Assembly (NCBI GenBank): GCA_039105265.1
Contig: JAPFFF010000029.1
Location: 310,001 to 374,000 of the forward strand
Origin: Tritrichomonas musculus
Taxonomy: Eukaryota; Parabasalia; Tritrichomonadida; Tritrichomonadidae
Direction: 5' to 3'
DNA length: 64,000 nt
A program made the translations under genes and the position numbers. Under the pieces are notes generated by a model. The model saw only the letters and a program-made list of their open reading frames with translations. It ran no database searches and was not told where the DNA came from. Within the stretch, counting starts at the first letter, position 1. Every line of letters starts with the position of its first letter. Shown piece by piece: positions 39,509 through 50,454 of this stretch.

Positions 39509-42500
39509 ATGGAAAAGATTATTACATCATTAACAAAATACGCTTCGAAAGGCACGCTTGTTCCAGCAGAACAAATTTTAACAACCACGCTACTAAACTT
39601 TGAGCAACATATTCCAAAGAAAATTAATGATAAATTATTTGATCAAATCGAAAAGTGCTTGTTAAGTACTTTAGGTATTAACAAAGGAACACTCAGTTTT
39701 CAAGCATCAATTCGAATTGCAGATTGTTTAATTTCGCTTTATCAAACATCATCACCACCCAAATTATGGAATTTATTTACAACAGTTTCATCGCATCCAA
39801 ATCCATCGAACATTATTGCATGCGGACATATTATCAATAAGATTGGATCATCATCAAAATCAATGATATCTGGCGTTGCTTCAAAACTTGTTACTATGAC
39901 TAGTAGTAATTTACTCTTTCCAGCAACATATGCATTAAAGCAATGTTATAAACGAGATAGAATTGACTTGGCCAAAATATCTTCCAAAGCCTTATCACTA
40001 GCAAAGAAAGGAGTATCTAGTTCGTCAGAACATATAATATTATCTTCAATTAGTCTTTTATCGACATTAGTCAAGCAGAAAGAAATACCACAAAAACGAT
40101 TTCTCTCTATAGCAGGTGATATATTAAAGAATTCCTCATCATCATTTGCTGTTGATAGAGCATGTTATTTAATAGCTAAAGTTGCCTATCAGCCACTTCG
40201 AGTTTTAGAAAAGAAGAGTTCTAAAAAGACAGAAGAGAATTCAGATTTTGTAATTGGTGCTTCCAATGAGGAGAAAGAAGAAAAAGATCCAGCCAAAGAA
40301 TTATTTTCTCAAGCATTTTCGATAATGACAGAATACAAATCGCATTTTTCACCGATATTTTGCCACTTTTTGAATCTTGTTGATCCCCAAATCATATGTA
40401 AATATCTCTCATTATTATTCAAATCAGTCCGACGAATCCAGCCAAGTGACATATCGCATTTAATGTCACTTTTTGGACCAGACACACGTACTGAATTATT
40501 TGAGATGGTTTCTAGTGAGAAACCACCATCAGCATCACAACTATCACTTTTGCTATCGTTACAAAGTAGCAAGCATTCGATCCAAGAACTGTCAGCCCTT
40601 GCAATGCAGCTAACCACCTCCAAAAAGTACGATGAAAAAGTGCTAGGAGCGACCTTTTTTGAGTCCCTCGCAGCAGTCCAGCCAGAGCATGCCATGAGGT
40701 ACCTTGAAACGTCCATGTTATGTCTTGCCCATCCGCCTGATTCCAATCCCAACAAGGAAAACGACATCAATTCGTTTTCAATGATTGCCAGCCACATTTT
40801 AGAGGCGATTCCCAATCGAAACGAGTGTGCGAACAAAGTTGCGAATCACATTTCAGTTTTTCTTCAGCGTGCATTGAAATCGAAAGATTTCCTGTCTGCT
40901 GAATATTGTGGCGCCTTCAGTTTAATGAGTCCACTGCCTGACTACCTGATACCCAATGATGACGTTAATGAATCTGTCAATCGATTCATGAAGCAATATC
41001 AAAACTCATCGAGTTTGAGTAATTTTTCACTTTCAGCTTCGAATTCGATTTCCAATTCGAATTCCAACTACAATGTTGATGATGAATTAAATGAAGATCG
41101 ATTAAAGATAGTTGGTTATCATATTACTAACTTTTTTTCTCGTCATGAACAACAAAATTTGGCAGCAACTTTCTTTGCCTTCATCATGGATCATCCAAAT
41201 GTCCAATCAAAACAAGGCATGATTTCTATTTGTTATTCAGCACCACATGTAATGAAAGGCACAACCACGCTTGTCCAAATCGCTAAAGCAATTTTGCCGC
41301 ATATATTAAAATGCAAGCCACACATGGACTTCATTCACGACAATATCAAAGCGCCAATGATCAGTGTCAACAAGATGATTGGTGGTTCGATTCATAAGAA
41401 ATCGACATTTTCAACGAAGAAAAATGAAAAGATATCTACCAATTTTGTCTTGGAAATATTGAATGCTTTTCCTGGTCTTGTCAATGCATTGCCTGACTCA
41501 TTCACTCGTCAATACATTAAACTTTTATTGGCATCGTCGCCATCATCGATGTCCAATTCATTATTTTTGTCTCTTTGTTCAAATAGAGAGTCAGTCATGT
41601 TTCTCGATGATTTTGAAGTTTTCCCTTCAATTTGGCTCAAAGCAATGAAAGAAGAAAAAAGAATCATAATGATTCAAGTTCTTTCTGAATGCATTGCTAA
41701 ATGGGCAAATTCACATGATGGCCATTTAGCAGAAATCTTTGATCTTTCTGATAATTGGCTTGATATTCCGAAGAGATGTTTTTTATATGCTGCTTTATTA
41801 TCTAATGTTAGCTTAGATAACAATGTTATTGTTCGAATGATGAATGAACTTGATAATTTTGCATTAATAGCATCATCATCTACATCCACTGAATCGTCAG
41901 GTTCAATTTCATCATTTTCATCAATAGCAACGAATAACAATTCAGCAATTTACGCATTGTATGCTTTATCTGTTTTATTGAAATCATATTCAGATCAGCT
42001 TGCTGAAATGAATATCGCTGATATTCAATTGAGAATCATTTTGTCATTTCTTAATTCAGATAAAGCTTTGGAACCTTATTCATTAGAATATATAGCTTCA
42101 TGTTTTTCCAATCTTCTTCCTGTTCTTGCAATAAGCACAAAAGATCAATCTTCGACATTAAGAAAATTAGTTTCTAAATCGTCTTCTTTAAATTCGATAA
42201 GCTCCTTTGGTTCTTTATGTTCATTTGTTTCATTGTCACCCGTTAGTTCGATGAAAGCTCTTAATTCTAAATCAATGGAGTCACAAACTGTTGATAATCT
42301 ATTGTTAACAATGCAAGCATTCCGTCAAATTAAAGTTTCTTATGGAAAACAGATCATGTTTCAAGTTCTTCGATCTGTTTTCATTTTTGCGAAAGATATT
42401 GCTGATGATAAAGAAATGGTTTTCCCTTCTTCAAAAGGATCAACGTTAATATTGCAAACATTGGCATGTGGTGCTTTTTCTGATATGCTGAAAGTAAGGA

Positions 42501-44797
42501 TATCTAATGTTGATTACTTCGGAATGATTCCTCGAGTTTTCATTCTTCTTCAAAGGTCAGAAAGTAAGTTAGTTTCTGATTTCATAATTTCGATAGCTGC
42601 TGATTTTTGCTTCAAGTGTCTTGGGCGTGAATTCGACATTATTCAAGACATTCATTTCGAGAATGTTAAAAGCTTTGAAGATAACTCTGACAATGATTTG
42701 GGTGAAGACCAAAAAGAGAATGAAAGTGAGCTGAATGAAGAAGATGAGAAAAAATGTCGCTCAATCATTAATTCTGAAAAAACTACGCATCGGATATCGG
42801 AATGGATATCGATTATTAAAACCATCATTACTTCGAATGCATTGCCTTTGACTGGCAAATTTACGATAGAAAGTAATGATTGCGTCAAGCAATGCGCTCT
42901 TCGTTTGACGATATTTTTGGTGCCTTTAATTGTTCGTACTGATCCGTTAGTGAGTGAGTACCTAGATGACATAATGACGTCAATTACTCGAGCGATTGAG
43001 ACCAACCGAAATATGCTCACAAATTCGGCCTATCAATTATTATTGACGGTTATTTTGAATTTTGAAAACGTCCATTCTGAAGGAGGCCAAAGAATACTAG
43101 AATTGTATGACTCACAATTTTCAATAGCAATACGTTATGCCTTTCAAAATGACCTCACTTATTCTGCACCTGTATTGATAAAATACATCGACTTTAAATT
43201 AACTGATATCCGCTCTAATTCAGACGAATTTAAGGCACTTTTCGCTATCTACATTGAAGGTCTTGCAAGCGTCAAAAATTACAATTCTGGAGTCTACTTC
43301 ACTTTGGCAACTCACATCTGCCACATTGTCGAAACGCATGACTATCTGTTCGACTTGATGAAGTCATATAAAGAGCTCCTTATCGTTCAGCTATGTGAAG
43401 TGATATCAATTTCAAAGGCCCTTTGGAAATCTGACCCTCAAGACTGGGAGCAAATCTTCAATTTCCGAAAGAATTTCTCTTCTTCTTATTCTGACATTTT
43501 GGTCTCTTTCATTTGGCTGCAGTCGAAGCAAGAAGACTCTGTTTTGATGCCGGTTGGCAACATGTTTAGCTTCTACGTCGATGAGATAAGCAACGGCTCT
43601 GAATATTGGCGCGTGTCGGCAGCTTTTTCAGCACTAACCGCAATTTTAACGTTCACCAAAGATGCAACTAGTCAAATCTCATCTTCAAAGATAAATGATG
43701 CAATGAACGCCGCCCAGAAAGCTAGAGAAGTGTCTCCCAAATTGTCTTCTGAAAAGATCCCGGCTTTCATGAAATCCGTGGCAGCGCTCAGCTCAACTTC
43801 TAGGAGGAGCCAAAATGATCAAAATGAGAAAGTTTCGATCAATTGGAAGCAGATGTTCTCTTTCATTGTTTCTAATAAATTCGATCTTCAATCATTTTCG
43901 AATCTGATCAACGAGGCACAAGCAAGCGGCATACAGAGCGAGTTCGATACTATTGTTAAAACGATTAAATCTAATTACGTTCATAGTCATAACAACAATG
44001 ATAACAATATTAACGATGACCAATGCATAGCGTTGTTCACTTTGTTAATGGACAAGTCTGATGAGTTAATTAATATCATTATTGAGTTTTTGTCTGAAAA
44101 TGCTGAAAGTAAAATCTTCGCTCCTATTAAATTCAAACTTTATAGAAGATTATTAAAGAGATGTAAAGTTTTGAAAAAGTCGGATGATGGAGAAAAAAAT
44201 ATTGTCGAAACTACAGTAGAAAAAGTATTGCCTTCACTCGCTTTGTTCGCTTGGGCAAACTTTAAACATGGTGGAATGGATTTCATGTCTCAGGTTATGA
44301 TTGAAAACCCTCCAGTAGGAATTAAAATGTTGATATCTAATGATCTTAAAATTTTGACAGAATTGGCTTTGACAGATGCTATTAATTGTGAAGTTTATAT
44401 ACAGTTTGCCAATTTCGGTTACCAGGTGTTCAAGTCTTTAAATGATCCAAATCCTGATTTTGAAATAACATTAGGTAAATTTGCATTTTTAACAATTATT
44501 AAATGGAGTGAAGATGTACAGAAAGGAAGCAATATTGTACAGACAGCTGTTTGCTTGATAAATGAATTATTGGAAAGCTCTGGTAGAGCAGTCCGAACAG
44601 CCTTTACAGCAATTGGTCCACAAGAGCAGAGAATAGTAATTGATAATATTGAATCACAAATTATTAAATTAGAAAATAAGAAGAAGGTGCAGAATCTGAT
44701 GGTGTTCTCAAATTCAACAAAAAGAAGAAAACAGGAATTTGGAGATGATGATGGTGAATGGCAAACACTCGACGATAATGATGAAGATAGCTTTTAA
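39509..44797 (+). CDS. Giant HEAT-repeat scaffold, possibly HEATR5/LAA1-like
   Basis: The 1,762-residue protein is made almost wholly of paired helices typical of HEAT/ARM repeats. Ser/Asn-rich loops (about 505-525, 785-800) and an acidic loop (about 1055-1085) interrupt them, and the C-terminus is acidic (DDGEWQTLDDNDEDSF). The N-terminal order of ASIRIADCLISLYQ, IIACGHIINKIGSSSKSM and SLLSTLVKQ recalls HEATR5/LAA1, which works with the AP-1 clathrin adaptor at the trans-Golgi. Length also fits that family (about 2,000). Ribosome-assembly HEAT proteins (RRP12, UTP10) remain alternatives. No membrane segment is seen. The single 5.3-kb uninterrupted frame is the longest in the window. Confidence 0.62.
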   Translation: MEKIITSLTKYASKGTLVPAEQILTTTLLNFEQHIPKKINDKLFDQIEKCLLSTLGINKGTLSFQASIRIADCLISLYQTSSPPKLWNLFTTVSSHPNPSNIIACGHIINKIGSSSKSMISGVASKLVTMTSSNLLFPATYALKQCYKRDRIDLAKISSKALSLAKKGVSSSSEHIILSSISLLSTLVKQKEIPQKRFLSIAGDILKNSSSSFAVDRACYLIAKVAYQPLRVLEKKSSKKTEENSDFVIGASNEEKEEKDPAKELFSQAFSIMTEYKSHFSPIFCHFLNLVDPQIICKYLSLLFKSVRRIQPSDISHLMSLFGPDTRTELFEMVSSEKPPSASQLSLLLSLQSSKHSIQELSALAMQLTTSKKYDEKVLGATFFESLAAVQPEHAMRYLETSMLCLAHPPDSNPNKENDINSFSMIASHILEAIPNRNECANKVANHISVFLQRALKSKDFLSAEYCGAFSLMSPLPDYLIPNDDVNESVNRFMKQYQNSSSLSNFSLSASNSISNSNSNYNVDDELNEDRLKIVGYHITNFFSRHEQQNLAATFFAFIMDHPNVQSKQGMISICYSAPHVMKGTTTLVQIAKAILPHILKCKPHMDFIHDNIKAPMISVNKMIGGSIHKKSTFSTKKNEKISTNFVLEILNAFPGLVNALPDSFTRQYIKLLLASSPSSMSNSLFLSLCSNRESVMFLDDFEVFPSIWLKAMKEEKRIIMIQVLSECIAKWANSHDGHLAEIFDLSDNWLDIPKRCFLYAALLSNVSLDNNVIVRMMNELDNFALIASSSTSTESSGSISSFSSIATNNNSAIYALYALSVLLKSYSDQLAEMNIADIQLRIILSFLNSDKALEPYSLEYIASCFSNLLPVLAISTKDQSSTLRKLVSKSSSLNSISSFGSLCSFVSLSPVSSMKALNSKSMESQTVDNLLLTMQAFRQIKVSYGKQIMFQVLRSVFIFAKDIADDKEMVFPSSKGSTLILQTLACGAFSDMLKVRISNVDYFGMIPRVFILLQRSESKLVSDFIISIAADFCFKCLGREFDIIQDIHFENVKSFEDNSDNDLGEDQKENESELNEEDEKKCRSIINSEKTTHRISEWISIIKTIITSNALPLTGKFTIESNDCVKQCALRLTIFLVPLIVRTDPLVSEYLDDIMTSITRAIETNRNMLTNSAYQLLLTVILNFENVHSEGGQRILELYDSQFSIAIRYAFQNDLTYSAPVLIKYIDFKLTDIRSNSDEFKALFAIYIEGLASVKNYNSGVYFTLATHICHIVETHDYLFDLMKSYKELLIVQLCEVISISKALWKSDPQDWEQIFNFRKNFSSSYSDILVSFIWLQSKQEDSVLMPVGNMFSFYVDEISNGSEYWRVSAAFSALTAILTFTKDATSQISSSKINDAMNAAQKAREVSPKLSSEKIPAFMKSVAALSSTSRRSQNDQNEKVSINWKQMFSFIVSNKFDLQSFSNLINEAQASGIQSEFDTIVKTIKSNYVHSHNNNDNNINDDQCIALFTLLMDKSDELINIIIEFLSENAESKIFAPIKFKLYRRLLKRCKVLKKSDDGEKNIVETTVEKVLPSLALFAWANFKHGGMDFMSQVMIENPPVGIKMLISNDLKILTELALTDAINCEVYIQFANFGYQVFKSLNDPNPDFEITLGKFAFLTIIKWSEDVQKGSNIVQTAVCLINELLESSGRAVRTAFTAIGPQEQRIVIDNIESQIIKLENKKKVQNLMVFSNSTKRRKQEFGDDDGEWQTLDDNDEDSF

Positions 44798-45108
44798 TTT
44801 TTATTTTATTTTATTTTATTATTATTATTAAGTAAATAAATATTTTCATACTTTTTTAATATGTATATTAAAAAAAATTCTAAATTTATCTATTAAGCTT
44901 TCCTTAAACTTTTATAAATGTTTTTATATGTAATGATTTTAGTATTTGTGTGAAATTTATAAAAAAATGAATAATTAAAATTTTTAGATTATTATTAAAA
45001 TGAAATAAATGAATAAAAAGAATAAAAATATTTCTCTTAAAAAGTGAAATATATACTTATTTTTATCAATATATAATAAAATATTATATATACTTTTTTA
45101 TATAATAA
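44798..45108. other. Spacer between convergent genes
   Basis: Starts with an (ATTTT)n/(ATT)n simple repeat (44804-44830) directly after the stop codon; otherwise AT-rich. Nothing else is seen. Confidence 0.55.
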
Positions 45109-47193
45109 TTAATCCAAATCAACATTAATAACTTTGCCTTTAGTATCTTCAACAAGATGCTTAATATCACGCTCAATCTTTTGGTAAGTATATTCATCGA
45201 AGCAAACAAGATAAACTTCAAGTCCGGATTCTTTTATTATTTTACTGCAAGAATCGATTGCAAGCGAAATGATATTGAGAGGGTTGCCGAAGACTCCTCC
45301 GCCAAGCAGTGTGAGATAGAGTTTTCTAGCTCCTTTTCTGCCTTCTGCCTCCATTTTCACCGAATTTTCCCAAGCTGAAAGGATTGTTGCCTCATATTCG
45401 GCCTTGAGAAGGCTAGAAGCGATTTTTTGTGTAAATGGGTCTCTGACGACATCGCCGTTGAAATTGAATGACGCGGCGTAAACGTGATTAGCAATAATTG
45501 GTCTTTCTTTTTGACTTTTGTGTTGATTATTATCGTCATTATCTTCTTTCTTGATTTCGTTGCCATCTTTTTTATCTTTTGTAGATGTATGGTCTTCTGT
45601 TTTATCTTTCCCTTTTTTGTCATCATCATCAATTTTTGCTTTTGGCTTCAATTTATCTTTTTTGTCTTTCTTTTTTTCTTTGTTACCATCTCCTTTCGGT
45701 TTTTCTCTAGAAATTTCTTTTGATCTTTTTTTATCATCTTTTTTGGCGCTTTCTTTAGGTATTTCTTGTACTTTTTTTCGATCATCTTTTATTTTTCCTA
45801 TTTTTTCATCTTCTTTGATTCTTTCTTTATCCTTCTGTTTTTCTTTTTTATCATCTTTTGCAATTTCTTTGTTATCAATTTTTTTCGGTTTTTCTCTAGA
45901 AATTTCTTTTGATCTTTTTTTATCATCTTTTTTGACGCTTTCTTTAGGTATTTCTTGTACTTTTTTTCGATCATCTTTTATTTTTCCTATTTTTTCATCA
46001 TCTTTAATTCTTTCTTTATCTTTCAATTTTTCTTTTTTATCATCTTTTGCAATTTCTTTGTTATCATCTCCTTTTGGTTTTTCTCTAGAAATTTCTTTTG
46101 ATCTTTTTTTATCATCTTTTTTGGCGCTTTCTTTAGGTATTTCTTGTACTTTTTTTCGATCATCTTTTATTTTTCCTATTTTTTCATCTTCTTTAATTCT
46201 TTCTTTATCTTTCAATTTTTCTTTTTTATCATCTTTCACTATTTCTCTTTTAACATCTTCTTTCGGTTTTTCTCTAGAAATTTCTTTTGGTCTTTTTTTA
46301 TCATCTTTCACTATTTCTTTATCTTTCATTTTGTCTTTTTTCTCTTGTTTTTCTTTTGAAATTTCGTCTTCTGCTTTTTCTTTTCTCTCTTCTTTTCTTT
46401 TCTCTTCTTCTTTTTGTTTATCTTTTATAAATATTTCTTTTTTCATTTTGTTGTTTTCGATATCTATCTTTTCTTCTTTCTCTTCACTTGGTAATTCGTA
46501 TTTACCAACATATTCAAATAATGAACCTTTTCTCGTCATCAAAACGTCACAATAATTATGGACTCCAACAGCATAATTATTCTTATCATCCCAACTAAAA
46601 TCCATTTTATTTAATCTGTCAATTTCGTCATGTTTTATAAGAACATATCCATTTCTAACATTTAAAGGCGTTTTTGAAAGAAGATTAATTGAATATTTTA
46701 ATTGTCCATATACATTTTTTCCAGGAACTTTACAAAAATAGTTTCTATAAACTGCTGATTGAGGGCATGCCAAAGCTGTGTATGGTCCTTGTGTAATATC
46801 ATAAACATAATTTGTAACTCCACTATCAGCTGTTTGGAAATGAGAAACAAATTCAAGGCAGTTGAAATTACTTGCTGCGAGATAAGTGGCTCCATCATTT
46901 TCTGGAAGTGATTGCATAGAAAAAGAATCAATTCTTTGAAAATTCTTTGTTTTATGTCCATGGCCATACAATATATTAAATGTTCCACCATTTCGAATTG
47001 GAAGCTCCCGAAAATCTGAAATATATTTTACCTGAAAATTTCCAGTGTTGAATTTCATATGATTAGCTTTCGATTCCAAAATATAATTGTCGCCATCCTT
47101 AATTGGAGGATCCATGTATTTTTCAACATTGAGTACACTTTCTTTGAAGCCAAATAGACGTTCAAACCATTGATTTGGCATGAATGCTGTCAT
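45109..47193 (-). CDS. Macrodomain-like protein split by Lys-rich 63-residue tandem repeats
   Basis: The 694-residue protein has a globular N-terminal part (about 1-235) and a globular C-terminal part (about 575-694). A highly charged Lys/Glu/Asp region lies between them. GATYLAASNFNCLE (about 105-118) and the C-terminal LTLLGGGVFGNP (about 625-636) look like the two halves of a macrodomain/PARG-type ADP-ribose-binding fold, now separated by about 400 residues. The insert holds just over three copies of a 63-residue unit containing KKRSKEISREKPK and KVQEIPKES. At DNA level the period is exactly 189 bp. Ligand and activity are unknown. The fold assignment rests on these short motifs. Confidence 0.58.
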   Translation of the reverse strand: MTAFMPNQWFERLFGFKESVLNVEKYMDPPIKDGDNYILESKANHMKFNTGNFQVKYISDFRELPIRNGGTFNILYGHGHKTKNFQRIDSFSMQSLPENDGATYLAASNFNCLEFVSHFQTADSGVTNYVYDITQGPYTALACPQSAVYRNYFCKVPGKNVYGQLKYSINLLSKTPLNVRNGYVLIKHDEIDRLNKMDFSWDDKNNYAVGVHNYCDVLMTRKGSLFEYVGKYELPSEEKEEKIDIENNKMKKEIFIKDKQKEEEKRKEERKEKAEDEISKEKQEKKDKMKDKEIVKDDKKRPKEISREKPKEDVKREIVKDDKKEKLKDKERIKEDEKIGKIKDDRKKVQEIPKESAKKDDKKRSKEISREKPKGDDNKEIAKDDKKEKLKDKERIKDDEKIGKIKDDRKKVQEIPKESVKKDDKKRSKEISREKPKKIDNKEIAKDDKKEKQKDKERIKEDEKIGKIKDDRKKVQEIPKESAKKDDKKRSKEISREKPKGDGNKEKKKDKKDKLKPKAKIDDDDKKGKDKTEDHTSTKDKKDGNEIKKEDNDDNNQHKSQKERPIIANHVYAASFNFNGDVVRDPFTQKIASSLLKAEYEATILSAWENSVKMEAEGRKGARKLYLTLLGGGVFGNPLNIISLAIDSCSKIIKESGLEVYLVCFDEYTYQKIERDIKHLVEDTKGKVINVDLD
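45701..46330 (-). repeat. 189-bp coding tandem repeat
   Basis: The word TTTTCTCTAG recurs at 45701, 45890, 46079 and 46268, exactly 189 bp apart each time, and the sequence between is nearly identical. It encodes 63-residue Lys-rich units inside the macrodomain-like gene. Because 189 is a multiple of three, copy number can change without breaking the frame. Confidence 0.9.
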
Positions 47194-47409
47194 TAGTTAA
47201 TAATTTTAATGAAGACAAAATAGTTATTTATGTTTTTAATGAAATAAATCTTATTAAAATCACGATTTTAATGAAGTATATCTATAAATTTGCAAGATAA
47301 TTAAATATTCTATGATTGAATTTCCAATCTAAACTTTTTGAGATATAAATAAACATTTTTTTTTTTTTGAATTGGAATTACTGAATTAAAAAACGTATTC
47401 AAACACAAA

Positions 47410-50277
47410 ATGAATGATTGCGTGAAAAAAAAGTCTAACAAAGCTTTTAATGCAATCATTTCAAATAAAAATACTACTATTGTCACAGTTATAAAGGAGC
47501 CTTTTTTTCGTTCAAAGTTAAAATCGCCAAACAAAATTTTGATCGAATATTTAAATGATGATAAAACAATTGACCAAATATGTGACTGGGTCCTCACCGA
47601 AGAATACACAAAAGAAAAAAATTATAAACCCATTTCGCAGTTAATTATTCGGATTTTTAAAGAAGCTCCTGATAAAATTCTTGCATCATTTGCCACGAAT
47701 CAAAGATTAATTTCACGTCTACAACAGTTTTCTAAATTCGAAAAAAAATATTTTTTGATAGGCTTTGGACATTTTCAACAAATTATTGAACTTTTAGCGT
47801 TAGCAACACGAGGAGCTTTTCTCCAAAATTTCAAAGATTTCCCATACACTTTAATGACATGTATTGATATTGTTTCTATTAGGTATTTGTTTATTTCGCT
47901 TGCAACAAATTATACGCAATCTTTTGGTTTTTCAAAAGATGTTGTTCTTAAAATGCTACAGAGTATGAACGATTCGAATAAAAATCAAATAATATTTCTT
48001 TTTTCCAAATTATCAAAAGAAAAAACAACATACTTTGCATTTGATCATTCAAAGGTAATATATACTCTGTTTGAGTTGGTTATATCACCTTCACAGAGTG
48101 AATTTGTAATCACGCAAGCTCTCCAAATTATCGAATATGTGAAGAAAAGCACAATCATCAAAGAAAAAATTGAAATTATAATGAAATACTTTGAGCCCAA
48201 AATTGACTTTGATAATCTTCCCATTAATTTTAGTACATCAATTATGCTCAAATTATTTAATAACAAATTTGTCCCTTCTTTGATTCTTTTAATGATTAAT
48301 AATCCTACCCATATGTTTCTGCATGAAGGTATCATGGCTTCAATCGAATCAGCAAGTGATGAAGTTCTCATAGATTTTGTAGAAAAAAATAATGTATCAG
48401 TTAAATTAATTTGGGCAATGAATGTTGCTAAATCAAACGGATTCTTAACAAAATTTGCTGTTATTCTCAATGAAAAACGTCATTTATCTCCATGTCTACA
48501 AACTCCCGAATGGAATAATTTTGTTTCAAATGTTCTAAACAAAAGATTATTAATTTTAAGCGGCCAATTTTCGTCTCAATTTGTTAATGATGAAATAAAT
48601 CAAACTAATTCAGGTCATAAAAAAAGTCAAAAGAAAGCAAGTTCTTCTCAATCTAAAAAATCTCAGCAGCAACAAGCAAATGACAAAAATAAGAATAAAA
48701 TTGAAGACAAAAGTGACATTGTTAAAAATGATGAAAAAACTGACCTTATTAAAAAAGAATCTAAAAAAAAGAAAGAAGATAATCAAGATAAATCCAAAAA
48801 AGAGAAAAATCAGAATGAAAATGAAAATAATAAAAGCAAAAATAAAAGCAAGAATAAAAATAGAAATAGAAATGAAGTAATTTTTAGCAATAAAGAAAAT
48901 GCCGAACGAATGGCAAATAACATTGAAAATACTAATGAAAATTCTAATAAGGAAGACTCAAAAGAAGATATTTGTCCACAAAGTGATCAGAATAATGATA
49001 AAAATGAAGCACCAATTCCTCAAGATGATTTAAACCAAACAAAAGCAGATGAAAAATACGGTCATGAATCAAATGATACAACTTCAAATGATAATAATAA
49101 TACAAACAATTCTAATGAAACGATTTCTGAAATAAAAGAAGATTCAGTAACAGAAACAACAAATAATAATTCATTACCAAAAATTCTTGATTCTGTTTTA
49201 ATTAAAAATCTCATTATGAAAAGAATGAACCAAAACGAAAATGAGCAATCAAATCAAACTGATAGTAATAACAACTCAGGAAAAAAGGAAAATGTGAGCC
49301 ATATTTGTGATTCTGATCAACATTCACATAATTCTGATAATGAATCTGATCAAATTAATGATAATAAAAGTGAAAATAATATAAAGGGTAATCCAAATAA
49401 TGCCGAAGATTCAAAAGAAATAAGTAAGAGAGATAAAGAAAATCTCAACACATCAAACTTAATGAAAGGCGAAATTAAATCGCCTTCAAAAAATGATAAG
49501 AAATCAAAACTCGATATTGATGGCAATACAGATGCATCAAAGAATAACGTAAGTAAAATTAAGAACGAGCAGTTAACAAAAACTCCGGTAAAGCAATCGC
49601 AGTCGCCTTTTAACTTTGAACCTTCTACAAGATCAAATGACCATTGTAGAATCGCATTAATCAAAAGGAAATTGCACAGAAACAATGAGCAATCACCACA
49701 ACCAAAATCTCCAAAAGAAGAAAAATCAAAAGAACGAAGTTATTCAGTAAACTGGTCTCCTTCATCTATTCAGCCAAATATCAATTCAAAAAGTGATGAT
49801 TATAACGCAAATGAAAATATGATAAGATATAAAAAGAGGAGGTTCAAAAATGCAAGAAGAAATTATAGTGATCTTAATGATAGTTATGATGAACTAAGTA
49901 ATTCTGAAATTCATAAGATTACTTTTTCAAACGATGATAACCATGATGATGGTCATATTGATAATAAAAATAAAAAAATAATCGATTTAGGTGATGATTT
50001 TTCATCAAGCTCTGATGAGGAAAACACAAGTATTAATAATATTAATAATAATTTAATGATTGGGCCATCATCATCGAGCCATATTGTTCATAGCATTTTT
50101 GGACCAGTTTATTATTCTAATGATAGAATCGATGAAAATGATAGTAGCTCTGATTCGTCAGATAATGAATTTGAGTTTAAATTTGGTCCAAACCCACAAC
50201 GGTTCATGAGGAAATCCTCTTTTAATTACAGAGGAACCTTTGGTTCTACATATGATGAAATGTTCGGATATAATTAG
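47410..50277 (+). CDS. SAPS-like (PP6 regulatory subunit / SIT4-associated) protein
   Basis: The 955-residue protein has an all-helical N-terminal region (about 1-395) whose beginning (FRSKLKSPNKILIEYLNDDKTIDQICDWVL) and later segment NPTHMFLHEGIMASIE, followed by NVAKSNGFLTKFAVILN, resemble SAPS proteins. These bind the catalytic subunit of PP6/Sit4-type phosphatases and direct it to substrates. The remaining 560 residues are low complexity: Lys-, Asn-, Asp- and Glu-rich, with a basic KKRRFK cluster near 810 that could be a nuclear signal. A Ser/Asp-rich CK2-like stretch follows. Start is the ATG at 47410, 216 bp from the divergent macrodomain-like gene. PP4R3/SMEK is the main alternative. 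Confidence 0.5.
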   Translation: MNDCVKKKSNKAFNAIISNKNTTIVTVIKEPFFRSKLKSPNKILIEYLNDDKTIDQICDWVLTEEYTKEKNYKPISQLIIRIFKEAPDKILASFATNQRLISRLQQFSKFEKKYFLIGFGHFQQIIELLALATRGAFLQNFKDFPYTLMTCIDIVSIRYLFISLATNYTQSFGFSKDVVLKMLQSMNDSNKNQIIFLFSKLSKEKTTYFAFDHSKVIYTLFELVISPSQSEFVITQALQIIEYVKKSTIIKEKIEIIMKYFEPKIDFDNLPINFSTSIMLKLFNNKFVPSLILLMINNPTHMFLHEGIMASIESASDEVLIDFVEKNNVSVKLIWAMNVAKSNGFLTKFAVILNEKRHLSPCLQTPEWNNFVSNVLNKRLLILSGQFSSQFVNDEINQTNSGHKKSQKKASSSQSKKSQQQQANDKNKNKIEDKSDIVKNDEKTDLIKKESKKKKEDNQDKSKKEKNQNENENNKSKNKSKNKNRNRNEVIFSNKENAERMANNIENTNENSNKEDSKEDICPQSDQNNDKNEAPIPQDDLNQTKADEKYGHESNDTTSNDNNNTNNSNETISEIKEDSVTETTNNNSLPKILDSVLIKNLIMKRMNQNENEQSNQTDSNNNSGKKENVSHICDSDQHSHNSDNESDQINDNKSENNIKGNPNNAEDSKEISKRDKENLNTSNLMKGEIKSPSKNDKKSKLDIDGNTDASKNNVSKIKNEQLTKTPVKQSQSPFNFEPSTRSNDHCRIALIKRKLHRNNEQSPQPKSPKEEKSKERSYSVNWSPSSIQPNINSKSDDYNANENMIRYKKRRFKNARRNYSDLNDSYDELSNSEIHKITFSNDDNHDDGHIDNKNKKIIDLGDDFSSSSDEENTSINNINNNLMIGPSSSSHIVHSIFGPVYYSNDRIDENDSSSDSSDNEFEFKFGPNPQRFMRKSSFNYRGTFGSTYDEMFGYN

Positions 50278-50454
50278 AAAGATTGTTTTTAAAAATATTT
50301 GTTTAAATAAAACGTGTTTTTAAATACATTTATTTTTATACAACATAAATAATTAAGAATCTTATGGTTATGAAATAATAATAATAATAAAATTCGCAAA
50401 TTCTATGTTTGTGAAGCTAAAATAAAACAAGTATAAGATAAGATACGATATAAA

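Noticed and set aside
40309-40836. 175-codon minus-strand frame within the HEAT-repeat gene
   Set aside because: Opposite-strand shadow of a well-supported 1,762-codon frame; no recognisable content.
45551-46555. 334-codon Ser/Phe/Leu-rich frame on the plus strand
   Set aside because: It is antisense to the Lys-rich repeats of the macrodomain-like gene; the AAA/GAA codon bias makes the opposite strand read as open Phe/Ser. No domain.
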